Part shown: one piece after another, positions 25,301-36,180 of the stretch
How the letters are laid out: every line of letters begins with the position of its first letter
Position numbering within the stretch: position 1 is the stretch's first letter
NCBI GenBank assembly: GCA_022702705.1
Contig: CM040434.1
Location: 19,635,771-19,699,770 of the forward strand
Length of the DNA: 64,000 bases
From: Papilionanthe hookeriana x Papilionanthe teres
Taxonomy: Eukaryota > Streptophyta > Magnoliopsida > Asparagales > Orchidaceae
Direction: 5' to 3'
Notes under the pieces: model-generated
What the model saw: the letters and a program-made list of their open reading frames with translations, nothing else
The model's database searches: none
Told to the model about the DNA's origin: nothing
Made by a program: the position numbers and the translations under genes

Positions 25301-26550
25301 TGGGCTTAGGTCAATAAATGGGCCTTTTAACCTTGGGTTGAGTTTGAGTGTGGTTTGGGTCTAAATTTTGGGCAAATCATGTTAGGGTTTTGTTTGTGGG
25401 AATGTTAAGGAAGATTTAGAAAAGATTTGAGGTTAATTGGAGTTGAATTGGGTGAGTTTGGGTTAAGTTTGGGTCATGGGTCCAAATTGGGCTTTAAGGC
25501 CAAAAGTGAGATTGGATCCAAATGTCAATCAAATTGGACTTGGATTTTGGTCTAGATTGGTATTTGGGATATTGAATTGAAGTTTAGAATTGAATTGGAC
25601 CAAAATTGGGGTCGATCGGGTAGGTTTGGTTTGACATTGGGTTCACTTAGGGTTAAAATGGGTCGATTTGGGGGTTTTGACAAAAGTAGGGTAAATTGAC
25701 AAAATTGGCCCATGGTGTAGTTGGACAAAATGAAATTGGGAATATTTAGGATTTTCTGGAATTTTCTAGGAATTTTCTGAATTTTTGGATTTTTAGGCCA
25801 AGAAGGGTATTTTGGGTATTTGGAGGGTATTGAGAGGTATTTTTGGAATTTTTGATATTTTTGGGTATGGATGATCAATTTGAGTGATGTGGAGATGTTT
25901 GAGATTAATCTTGGAAAATTTTGGGTAATTTGGAAATTTTGCAAAAATTTGGGTAATTTCAAGGGTTTTGGGTAGGTTTAGTAGGTGTAGGGTCTCGGGG
26001 TCAAAAATTGAAAATTTGGGAAATTGAAGATTGAGTAAATTTAGGTGGAAAGAAATCATTTTGGTTGAGCCATGAAGCCATTTCAAGCCCATATGAGCCA
26101 TGAAAGGACTCATTTGAGGCATTCATCTATGTTGTTCCTAACCCTCTTGCCAAGAGCTTAGGGGTTAAGGACCATCCATGTGAATCACTCACATGAGTCG
26201 GGAGGTTAAGTTGGGTATGGGTGTGGTTTTAGGAAGTGTGTGGAAATGTAGTGTGTAAGTGTAGTGTAAGTCGGCCCCTTCACTGGACCGGGCCACCTGA
26301 GGGCGATCCTAAGGCCGAAGAATCCTATAGGAACTCATCCTTTAAACTTCCACATTTGATTTCGACCCTCCAGGTGATTAGGGGTCTATAGTCGAGTTTG
26401 TGGAGTTTGCGAGAGAGTTTAGAAGTGGTTTGAATTTCTAAAAGGCGGGTCCCAATTCTAGTCCTCTAAGATAGTCAAAGGAAAAGCCTAAGGCTAGATC
26501 CTAAGCACTAAAAAGAAGAAAGGAAGACCTCATCAAAAATGAGGTCAACA
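19363..26550 (-). repeat. Element A 5' LTR (complete, 7188 bp)
   Basis: Bounded by TGTCGGCATA and GTCAACA (TG...CA). Promoter-like TATTTAAA is at 24324-24331 on the minus strand; the (AATTT)n block is at 21435-21735; the GC-rich island is at 23525-23720. Outside CHG/CG contexts it is almost identical to the left copy (about 4 differences by eye over 4620-5460 against 24898-25740), so the insertion looks young. No gene within it; the open frames at 25552-25962 and 25793-26122 are accidental in simple T/G-rich sequence. Confidence 0.92.
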
Positions 26551-27294
26551 AGAGATCATTAATTCTTGCAGGAGTGAATTGCACAAACCTAACTCGCACA
26601 AAGACAAATCCTTGGTTGATCCTGTGAAGATTTACATAGAATTCCTTCACAACCGGAACGACTACGGCAGCAGTAGTGTAACATAGATCTCTTCAACTCT
26701 TGTAGTAGGATTATCCATACCTCGATTAATAAAACCTCTTTCTTTGATAATCCTCCTCTTGATCGTCACTTTGTTGAATAATCGCTGCGCCTCAAAACTG
26801 ATAAACTTCTGTCGGTTGAAAAGGCAAGATTGAGGGGTTTCAATGGAGTAGGAATCCATGGGATGCGAATTGGGAAAGGAAGTTTTTGTTTTTATGGAGT
26901 TTGGAAGTTTAAAATGAACTTTAGGGAGTTATAAGGAAGATGATCCCGCTCAAAACCGGCAGAAATTGCATTTTGAAACTCCAAAACTGTCAACAGGTTT
27001 TAGGCGCCGGCGGCGCTCAATAGGGCGTCGGCGATGCTCAAACCTGGAAGTTCAGCATGTTCTCTGTAATCGGGCGCCGGCGGCGCCAGTGGTCAAAATC
27101 TGCACCAAACTTTGTTTGGTCCAAAATATTCCAATATCTTAATTCTATCCAATATTTATCAATTTTTAAAATATTTAGGATCGATTAGGATTCTAAAATA
27201 ACTATCTAAAAATCACAAATACAACAAACAAGCAAACACACCACAAAGATACATATGGGTTGCCTCCCATAAAGCGCTTTGTTTAACGTCGTCA

Positions 27295-28330
27295 GCACGA
27301 CAAAAAATTCAGTTAATCGAGATGACTCAGCATTAAAACCTCTTTGAAATCAGGTTGAAACCCGTCAAAGTAAGGCTTTAATCGATGCCCATTAATGTTG
27401 AAAATTTTTCCAGTATCAGGATCCTCAATATCAACAGCTCCAAAAGAATGAACATTTACAACTGTAAAAGGTCCCTACCATCTAGACTTAAGCTTTTCAG
27501 GAAATAATTTCAATCTTGTGTTGTATAACAAAACTTTTGTCCATGTTCAAGTTTCTTTTCAATATCTTCCAATCATGCCACAATTTCATTCTCTCTTTAT
27601 AGATTATGTCGTTGTGATAAGATGCATTTCTAATTTCTTCCAATTCATTCAATTGCATAAATCTCTTATCTCCAGCATTTTTCAAATTAAAATTTAACTC
27701 TTTTATCACCCAATATGCTTTATGCTCCAATTCAACCGGTAAATGACAAGTCTTACCAAACACTAGTATATAAGGAGACATTCCAATAGGGGTCTTAAAA
27801 GTAGTCATATAAGCCCATAATGCAATATCTAATCGAGTAGACCAATCTAATTTATAATAATCCACAGTTTTCTCTAAATCTCTTTTAATTTCACGATTAG
27901 ACACTTCTGCTAAACCACTAGTCTAGGGTTGATAAGCAGTTGAGATTCTATGAATAATATTATACTTCTCAATCAATCTCTTAATTTGATTATTCCTGAA
28001 ATGGGATCCACCATCAGCTATAATCACTCTGGACATTCCATATATCGTAAATATATTTTTCTTTAAAAATTTTGAAACACTCCGAGCATCACATCTAGTT
28101 AAAGCAATAGCTTTAATCCATTTCGAGACATAATCAACAACAACCAATATATATATGAATTTCCAAATGAAGAAGTAAATGGTCCCATAAAATCTAATCC
28201 CCATACATCAAAAATTTCAACTTCCAAATTATAGTTTAGAGGCATTTCATTTCTTCTAGAGATATTATCTACTCTCTGACATCAATCACATGATTTAATA
28301 TATTTGTATACTTCCTTAAAAAGAGTAGGC
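27295..28330 (-). pseudogene. Athila-like integrase
   Basis: 28204-27923 holds the catalytic core start (LVVVDYVSKWIKAIALTRCD, ARSVSKFLKKNIFTIYG and a D-G-G-S-H-F block); 27497-27904 continues with NREIKRDLEKTVDYYKLDWS and ALWAYMTTFKTPIGMSPYIL. After a frame change near 27540 the C-terminal part reads GPFTVVNVHSFGAVDIEDPD down to about 27300, with one stop near 27482. Upstream near 28250-28290 the zinc-finger Cys pair region and SRRNEMPLNY are visible. Stops between segments make it non-functional. Confidence 0.85.
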
Positions 28331-28610
28331 CAATAAAATTCAGATTGTAAAATCTCAAAAGCAGTTTTATCAACACTGAAATGACATCCAAATTCAGAAT
28401 CATGAGATCGTTGAATAAATAAATTAGTTTCTTCTTGTGGCATACATCTTCTAATAATCAAATCCTTACACTGTTTATATAGATAGGACTCATCCCAAAA
28501 ATAAAATTTTGCATCATATTTAAACTTCTTTTGTTATTGCCTTGTTAAATCAAGTGGTACAATATCACTCACAATATAATTCACAATATCAACATACCAA
28601 GGCAATTTCT

Positions 28611-30206
28611 TCACATAATAGTATAAAGTTGTTCATCAGGGAAAGTTTCTGTAGCTTCCTTCTCAAATTCAGATAATTTATCAAATTCTAATCTCGACAA
28701 ATGATCAACTATTTGGTTATCAGTTCCCTTCCTATCAACTATCACAAAATTAAATTCTTGCAGAAGAAGTATCCATCTAATTAATCTAGGTTTCACGTCC
28801 TTCTTTTGCATTAAATATTTGATAGCTGAATGGTCTGTATGCACAATACTTTTAACTCCAATTAAATAAGGTCTAAACTTTTCAAAAGCAAATACTATAG
28901 CTAATAACTCTCTTTCACTAGTGGTATAATTAATTTGAGCTTCATTAAGAGTTTTACTAGCATAGTAAATGACTTTGAAAACTTTATCATACCTTTGCCC
29001 CAATGCTACTCCAATCGCATAATCACTAGCATCACACATAAGTTCAAATGATTTCTCCCAATCAGGTGAAACAATTATAGGTGCAGTGATTAATTTCTTT
29101 TTCAATAATTCAAAAGCACACAAACATTCATCATTAAAATCAAACTTTCTATCATTTTCTAGAAGTCGGACAAAGGTTTGGTAATTTTAGAAAAATCTTT
29201 AATATATCACCTGTAAAATCCAGCATGTCCTGAGAAACTCCTCACCTCTCACGGTAGTGAGTGGTGACAATCTCTCAATCACTCTAATTTTAGCAGGGTC
29301 GACCTCTATACCATATTCAGAAATTTTATGCCTAAACACAATTCCTCCTGCAACCATAAATAGACATTTCTCCCAATTCAAAACTAAATTTGTTTTCTCA
29401 CAAAGCTCCAAAACTTTTGCTAAGTTTTCCAAACAGATTTCAAATGAAGTCCCGAATACAGAGAAATTATCCATGAAAACTTCTATTCTATTATCTATCA
29501 TACTGCTGAAGATAGACATCATACATCTCTGAAATGTTGTAGGTACATTACATAGTCCAAAATGCATTCTTCGAAAAGCAAAGGTTTCGTAAGGGCTAGT
29601 AAATGTAGTTTTCTCTTGATCCTCAGGAGCAATAGGTATTTGATGGTAACCAGTATATCCATCCAAAAAGTAATAGTATTTGTGTCCAACAAGTCTATCC
29701 AGCATTTTATCGAGAAAAGGAAGAGAAAAGTGATCTTTTCGGGTAGCGGCATTTAATTTCCTATATTCAATACAAATTCGCCATCCATTAATTTTCCTTG
29801 TGGGTATAATTTCATTACATTCATTCACTTCAATAATCACTCCTCCCTTTTTCGGTACACAGTGTATTGGACTCACTCAAGCACTATCCGAAATAGGATA
29901 AATAATTCCAGCATCCAGCCATTTTAAAATCTCATTCTTAACTACTTCTTTCATTATTGGATTCAATCTCCTCTACGGATCAACTCTCTGTTTATGTTCT
30001 TCATTTAATAAAATTCTGTGCATACAAATCGAAGGACTAATTCCTTTAATATCTGCTAATGTCCATCCAAAAGCCTTCTTGTATCTTTTTAAAATTTCCA
30101 ACAATTTTTGTTCTTGATATTCGGTTAACTCCGAATATACAATAACTGGTAGGGTAGATGATTCTCCTAAAAACATATAATTCAATTGATTAGGGAAAAA
30201 TTTCAT
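28611..30206 (-). pseudogene. Athila-like reverse transcriptase and RNase H
   Basis: 30206-29973 is the RT entry (IVYSELTEYQEQKLLEILKR). 29876-29199 contains CIEYRKLNAATRKDHFSLPF, FLDGYTGYHQIPIAPEDQEK with the first catalytic Asp, and VFMDNFSVFG, where the second Asp of the usual FMDD is Asn, a change expected to abolish activity. 29123-28611 is RNase H with CDASDYAIG, ERELLA and HTDHSAIKYL keeping its acidic residues. A frame break separates RT and RNase H at about 29150. Confidence 0.88.
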
Positions 30207-30427
30207 CTCAAGTTCAGGAGGTTTTATTTAAGATGGAATTAAGCTTTTATCTCCACCTTCCATGGTGTCTAATACTTCAAATCTCTCCTGAACATACTCC
30301 AAATCTTCATTCTTCTTACTATCTGAATTTTCTTCATTTTCAATTCCTTCTTCAAACATATTTTCATACTCTACTTCTTTTTCAAATATATTTTCAAAAT
30401 GATCGTTTCTCAAATATTCACAGACCT

Positions 30428-31339
30428 CTATCCTAAAACATTCATTATCTTTTTCCATTGAGGGATCATAGATTTCAAAATATTAAAGGTCACTTTTTTA
30501 TCATTAACTCTCATAGTTAATTCTCCTTTTTGAACATTAATCACTACTCTCCCAGTAGCAAGTAATGGTCTTCCCAAAATGATTGGAATTTCATTATCTT
30601 CCTCCATATCAAGCACAATAAAATCCACATGAAAGATAAATTTATCCACTTTCACTAACACATCCTCCACCACTCCTTTAGGGTAAGTAATGGAACGATC
30701 GACCAACTGAAGAGTCACAGATATAGGAGAAATTTCTCCTATTCCCAACCTTTTGAAAGTTGATAAAGGCATAAGATTAATACTAGCTCCCATATCACAT
30801 AAGGCTCTTCCGAAAAATTTTTCACCTATAGCACGCGGTATAGTGAAACTACCAGGATCTTTAAGTTTTTCTGGAAGCTTTTTCTGAATAATTGCACTAC
30901 ACTCTCCGCTAAGTGCAACAGTTTCATGATCTATGAAATTTCTTTTCTTTTTAAGAATATCTTTCATAAACTTAGCATAGTCAGGCATCTGTTCTAATGC
31001 TTCAACAAAAGGAATATTTATCATTAATTTCTTAAGGATCTCCAAAAATTTTTCAAATCTGTTATCCCTATTTTGTTTCTTCAATCTTTGAGGAAATGGA
31101 GGCGGTGGTTTTTCAACAGTAATCTTCATTGATTCAAAAGGATACTCTAAGTCTGGATAAATCTTGTTTGAAACTTTTTCAATATCCACCTTCTCATTTT
31201 CTATTTCAACTTGTCTCCAATTGAATAGCCTTAATTTGTTCCTTGTTTTGATCTTTTGTGTTGATCTCAACATTACTTGGAAGTGTTCCAGAAGGTCTAT
31301 TATTAAGTGCAGTGAAAATATGCCCCAATTGATTTTCAA
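30428..31339 (-). pseudogene. Athila-like protease region
   Basis: A 303-residue open frame. Its second half carries ALCDMGASINLMPLSTFKRL, the retropepsin active-site block in the DMGAS form typical of Athila, then IILGRPLLATGRVVINVQKG, the ILGRP flap-region motif. It overlaps the 3' end of gag in another frame. Still open, but its flanks in pol are broken. Confidence 0.87.
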
Positions 31340-32498
31340 TATTTTTCATCGCAACACCTTGAGCTTGTAATTGATTTCCCATATTGAGAATCATTTCTTC
31401 AGTAGAGAACTTCTTATCCTTAAATTGCGGGTTACTATTGAATCCAGGAGGATAAGAGGGTCTAAAATTGGTATTTCCTTGATTGTTCGAATTTCCAACT
31501 GGATTTATAGAATTATTCCCCCAAAGTGGGTTAACATTGGTATTGCTATTATTCCAGTTGAAATTTGGGTGATTCTTCCAACCATGATTATAATAATTCG
31601 AAGAAGGATTATTAGGTCTATTAATACCATTCAAGATCTCATAAGGTGTTTGAGATTATGTTATCTGTCCAAATGAATTTTCCTCTAACACTTGGGGTGG
31701 TTGAGAATAATTCATTTCATATTGATCTATTTTCTTAAAAAGGGTTGTAATTTGAGAAACTATCATAGTCATCATATCTGAATCATGAACACTAGCTAAT
31801 CTCTTAGGATTTACCCATTCAGAGAGTCATTAAAAATTATTAGTAGTCATTTCTTCAATTAATGCATATGCTTCATCAAAAGGTTTTGACATTAACGATC
31901 CACCAGCAGCAACATCTATAATTGATCTTAAAGATCCTACTAATCCATTGTAAAATGTTTGAATTATTAACTAATTTGGTAATGCATGATGTGGGCACTT
32001 CCTAAGAAGATCTTTAAATCTTTCCCAAGCTTCATAAATTGATTCCCCTTCAAACTGACCAAAAAATGTGATATCATTTCTTAGCTTAGCAGTCTTTGAT
32101 GGAGAGAAATATTTTGATAGAAACTTTTGAGAAATTTCTCCTCAAGTTCTGATAGATCCAGATGCTAACGAATTTAACCACGCCTTAGCTTTATCCCTTA
32201 ACAAAAAAGGAAAAAGTCTAAGTCTGACAGCATCATTCAACACTTCGTCATATTTAAAAATAGCACACAGTTCTAGAAAACTAGCGAGATGTAAATTTGG
32301 ATCCTCATTTGGTGTTCCTCCAAATTGATTATTTTATACCATTTAGATAATAGCAGGTTTAAGTTCAAATGAATTAGCAGCAACATCAGGATTTTGAATA
32401 GTCACATGAATTTCATCTGTTGTTGGGTTAGTGTAATCTCTTAAAGGTCTCGGGAAATTTCCAATATCATTTCTCTGGTTATCTTGATTATTCGTCAT
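31206..32498 (-). pseudogene. Athila-like gag
   Basis: Begins MTNNQDNQRNDIGNFPRPLR (ATG at 32498). Downstream frames read FGGTPNEDPNLHLASFLELC, LRLFPFLLRDKAKAWLNSLA and FKDLLRKCPHHALPN, a typical gag core, interrupted by at least four stops. The C-terminal part 31206-31634 is Asn-rich (FNWNNSNTNVNPLWGNN) and ends just before the protease frame. Confidence 0.85.
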
Positions 32499-32703
32499 TT
32501 TGCAAAGATTTTCAGTTTTTTTTTGTTGTTTTCTAATTTTTCTATCAGTACATTCTAACTCCGAATCGTAAGGTACTAAACCTATAGATCCACTACTACG
32601 CATATAAAATCACACAAATACTATAAAAAGTAAACAAACACACAATTACACACTACAAAGAAAAGGTTTGAAGTTACTATATTATCAATAGATACCGTTT
32701 ATA

Positions 32704-32723
32704 CTTCCTCGGAAATGTCGCCA
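32704..32723 (-). other. Athila-like primer binding site
   Basis: On the minus strand TGGCGACATTTCCGAGGAAG starts 6 bases after the LTR end (ATCA at 32730). Athila PBSs usually match tRNA-Asp (TGGCGCCGTTGCC type); this one is a diverged version. Confidence 0.5.
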
Positions 32724-32729
32724 AAAACT

Positions 32730-34346
32730 TGATGCGGAGGACTTAATATTGCAAGAACTTATGAACTCAAATTTATATATATTTATAATGATTTCATAAA
32801 GTCCAAATATTCAACGCAATTATACGTATCGTATCAAGTAATACAGGGCTCTAATGGAGTCCTGGTTATCGATCCCACAGGGAAGCAACGATTCTTACAA
32901 TAGATAACGTAATACTGAAATCCAATACTCCAATTGCAATTAAAGTTAAATGTTTACTTCTACTAACAAGATGCAGAAAACAGTAACAATTAAGCAAACT
33001 ATAATTACTTCTAATATTTTAAAATAGAATTAACTAGCAGACACACACTAAGCTATGTATTTGAAAGGTTTTGATATATAAGAAAAGTATCTTTACTCTT
33101 GCAACGATTATATGATGTGTGAATGATATGGAATGATTATTTTAATTTATTGTGCCAAATAAGAGCATAAATATTTCTTTACCCTCAAAAATGTATCCCC
33201 TCTTCCAAGCAAGAAAAGAACATTGATATATCCTAAGTTCAGTCACTAAATCTAAGGCTAGGTTAGGAGGATACTGACTGTCACTACGGAGCTCCCACTC
33301 ACCCTTCACCTGAAGGCTAACCTTCGAGTTTAGTTACTAATCTTAAGAACAAATTGGGGATCTCAGCCTGTCACCCTAAAACCTCCAATTTGAAGTCCAT
33401 CAAAACACATTTCTTTATTTATTTGCACTCAATTCCCATGAACTACGCAATTCATCCATGGACATTGAATGAATTCTTTATTATTATTGTAGGACACTAA
33501 ATCCTTTCAGAGTTAATGTTCAACAACATATTTTAACAATTCAATTGGCCAGATCGAAAAGTAAATTAAGTGCGAAATGAAAAACCATCACAATTTCTTC
33601 ATTACTTTAAAAGTACTTCAAATCCACATCATAACATCATCACATCTCTATGCAAGAAGAAAGACAAAGTAGACTACTTAGAATTCATGGAGAAGACACA
33701 ATAAAACATGGATTTTATATATAAAAAAAAGTCATACAAACCACAAAAGAAAATACAACTTATCTCTTTCTCTTCCCCAATGCAAATCCCTAGAAGTTCC
33801 TTTGAATCATTTTCTCTCTTCTTTGCAACACTCAATTCCCTCTTTAGAATGGAAATGAAGAAACATTCTCTCACTTTACTCCTTCTCCTTTACTCCTTAG
33901 AGAAGAATCCATCTCAAATTCTCACTTCCACACTCACTCTTCTAAGCCCTAACACTCAACACACACTCTCCCTCTCTAGAACTACACACAAAACCACTAG
34001 AACTACTGAACACACACACCATTTTTCGTCCAAAAATAGTTACTTATATGTTAGAAACGAAGTCATAAGAGTTTCTTTAAGCATCCCTTCAAAAAGTCGT
34101 CAAAACTCTTCAAATTTGAAATCCACCGACATTGGGCTGGGCTCTCGGAAAAATGGCGCCGGCGGCGCCAGAAACTGTTTTCCTCCTTTTCGCTCCGAAT
34201 TCGTTCATTTTCACTTTTTTTCGCTCCAATCACCTAAAATCATCATACCTGCAACAAATCATGAAAAATATCTTTCTTTAAAGTGCAATATCACCAAAAA
34301 TGGGTAAAATTTTATAGCAAAAACAGTATATATTTTTTGTGCATCA
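32730..34346 (-). repeat. Athila-like 5' LTR (1617 bp)
   Basis: Bounded by inverted termini TGATGC (32730) and GCATCA (34346), next to the PBS at its left. No second copy is in the window, so limits rest on the TG...CA ends and PBS position. The 199-residue plus-strand frame at 33708-34307 lies inside it and has no recognisable content. GC-rich palindromic word at about 34154-34168. Confidence 0.65.
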
Positions 34347-34649
34347 ACATACATAATATTTATTTTTAATAGTGGAATGCTTTGCTTAAGTAAGATTCAA
34401 ACTTTCAAAAATAAAATAAATTAATTATCTTTTGTTAGAATAATTAACTTTTTTTAGGATGCCACTATTGCCTAAAATAGGAGCATCCTCTTTAATCATT
34501 TGCGTTGCCGTAATTTGAAAAACAGTTCACGGGATGACTATTGTTTTAATCTCTCAAATAATAGATTAGGAAAAAGTTTTCATTAAAATTGGCGACATAG
34601 TTAAGGGATCTAGGGAAACATTGTAGCTTATTTTTGTCAAAATTTTGAT

Positions 34650-35080
34650 CAGAAAATTTATGTAAAAATTTAATACTTTATTTAATAGAATAATAGATGC
34701 ATTGGAAACAATATGACCCAAAAATCTTATTTCAGTTTAAAATAATTTAACATTAAGGATGAAATGACTATTCAACTTGTTATATTATCCATTTTAATAT
34801 TTTAAAATATTTAAAATATTCTTTGATAATCTTGGAGAATACTAAAACATTATTGATACGTGCTAAAAAATTTGCGACAGTAGAGTAATGAATTATTATC
34901 TTAGCATTGCACGAGAATTCAGTACACATTCAGGTGAAAGAAAAATAACCAGTAATGACACCAAATGTTTTTTAATAGAAAATCCATAAAGAGAAAAATC
35001 AAGGCGTCTAGCCCAGTTATAAAAATCAATTATTGATTGATGATTACAGAGACTCATTATCCCACATAAAAGAAAGGGCA
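34650..35080 (-). pseudogene. Relic Ty3/gypsy RT fragment
   Basis: On the minus strand, near 34710, the frame reads TEIRFLGHIVSNA, the RT thumb-entry motif (E-x-x-FLGHIVS). About 100 bases upstream (near 34840) a degraded match to the catalytic YSPSL-type block is visible, in several frames. Too decayed to assign a lineage. 34347-34650 is AT-rich without a recognised feature. Confidence 0.5.
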
Positions 35081-35100
35081 ATTATATTTTTCAAATTACA

Positions 35101-35395
35101 GCATCGACAGATGGCGTCCGATCAATAATGGTTGACAGTGATTGGTGGCATTCGATGGCGGTCAGCGGTGGTCGATGGCAATCGGTGGTGGTTGAAGTTG
35201 GTGGCAGTGCTCGACAGTGGTTGGTGGTTGTAGACGATGATGGATGGATATTGGCGATGGTTGGAGGTGGTCGGTGGCGGTTGACGGAGGTCTACGATGG
35301 TCAAAGGCAATCGGTGGTGGTTGAAGACGGTCGATGGTGATCGAAGGAAGTTAGTGGCTGTCGATGGAGGTTGGCGGTGATCAATAATGACAGTG
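35101..35395 (+). repeat. GGT/GATGG-rich cryptic minisatellite
   Basis: About 300 bases composed of variants of GGTGGTCGATGGC / GGTGGTTGAAG with no fixed period. Short open frames on both strands (Gly/Val/Trp-rich plus, Pro/His-rich minus) follow from the composition. Confidence 0.8.
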
Positions 35396-35477
35396 ATAGT
35401 GCTAAACTTCAGCTCTTTCTCAAAGGTTTAAGTTCTCTCTAAACACACAAGCTTCCCCCTCATGATAGGGGTGGGGC

Positions 35478-35489
35478 TCTATTTATAGT
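35478..35489 (-). promoter_or_regulatory. TATA-box-like element of an unidentified LTR or promoter
   Basis: Minus strand CTATAAATAGAG followed by CCCCACCCC, a strong plant TATA context typical of LTR promoters. Flanking 35400-36000 shows no gene and no matching second LTR in the window, so the owner is unknown. Confidence 0.4.
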
Positions 35490-36013
35490 GTTATAGGTGC
35501 AATTAATGCAGAAATATTAACCACTTTAATTTGACGTCCGAAGAGTTTCCTTCAATCAGACGGTGTTTGATGAACATTTGGGTGCCTTAACGTGGTCAGA
35601 TTTGAGCAATCTTGGGCTCCTTAAATTTATCTTATCGAGATGCTCAAATTGATTATAAACTAGCTAGATTTAACATCAGTATGACCTTCCAAATGTGTCC
35701 GAAAATCTTCCAAGAGTAGTTTAATGACCTTATCTGGACTTAATTTGACTCTGATTGGACTACATTTTTTATCATTGGGTTCGTCTCCTTGAACCGGTCA
35801 GTTTGACTATAAGTTTACTGAAATATGAGCTCTATATGACTCTTAACTGAAGTTTGAATGTTTCCTGCTCAACAGATTACCTCGAGGTTCGTCTCATGCC
35901 TCGAGATTCAAGCCGGATGATGAAAATTTGTTAATGGCATGTCGGTTGCCCCCATTTTCGGGCGAGCCCATTTTTGTCCCTCAAAAATATCAAGACCTGG
36001 AGCTCTTTCTGAT

Positions 36014-36015
<2 letters not shown>

Positions 36016-36107
<92 letters not shown>

Positions 36108-36132
36108 GTATATATATGCATGTATGTATATA
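36016..36132. repeat. (TA)n microsatellite with TATG interruptions
   Basis: About 58 bases of pure TA dinucleotides, then TATG/TATGTATG variants to 36132. It lies immediately left of the EPRV sequence. The open frames across it are artefacts of composition. Confidence 0.97.
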
Positions 36133-36180
36133 ATGAATGGCCAGAAGCTATTATACGAGCCTCCAGCCACCCCTAATGTG

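Larger units (their letters stand above)
1..26550 (-). mobile_element. Element A: Ogre/Tat-like Ty3/gypsy LTR retrotransposon, left end outside window
   Basis: Positions 1-6280 and 20262-26550 are the same sequence in direct orientation. The right copy begins TGTCGGCATA at 19363 and ends GTCAACA at 26550, so the LTR is about 7.19 kb and roughly 0.9 kb of the left LTR lies before the window. Between them (6281-19362) minus-strand reading frames run gag, protease, RT, RNase H, a second RNase H, integrase and an AlkB-like ORF. The order, very long LTRs, second RNase H and a PBS of the TGGCGACTCC type fit the Ogre/Tat lineage. Total length would be about 27.5 kb. The base after the right LTR starts AGAGA, the expected 5-bp target duplication, but its partner is outside the window. 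Frames are broken throughout; see the finding on CTG/CAG loss. Confidence 0.88.
26551..34346 (-). mobile_element. Athila-like Ty3/gypsy element, 3' part cut by element A
   Basis: Reads right to left: one LTR (32730-34346), PBS, gag, protease, RT-RNase H, integrase, then about 0.75 kb of 3' sequence that stops where element A begins. The second LTR is not in the window and is probably left of element A. RT and integrase text (for example NWEKCLFM, TLNEAQINYTTSERELLAIV) is characteristic of the Athila group. Many stops mark it as old. 26551-27290 has no gene; it includes the GC-rich palindromic words GGCGCCGGCGGCGC at about 27003 and 27074, one of which recurs in the LTR at about 34154. Confidence 0.82.

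Noticed and set aside
1..26550. Idea that element A evolved CTG/CAG avoidance to escape CHG methylation
   Set aside because: Changes include many one-base indels that wreck gag, pol and AlkB frames, which selection on a mobile element would not favour; a technical cause explains it better.
26551..27290. Left LTR of the Athila element
   Set aside because: No match to 32730-34346 visible and no TGATGC/GCATCA end; better read as 3' untranslated sequence cut by element A.
33708..34307. 199-residue plus-strand ORF
   Set aside because: Lies inside the Athila LTR, low-complexity Ser/Thr/Leu composition, no motif.
35101..35395. Gly/Val/Trp-rich ORF on plus and Pro/His-rich ORF on minus
   Set aside because: Both arise from the GGT/GATGG minisatellite; no start context or conserved domain.
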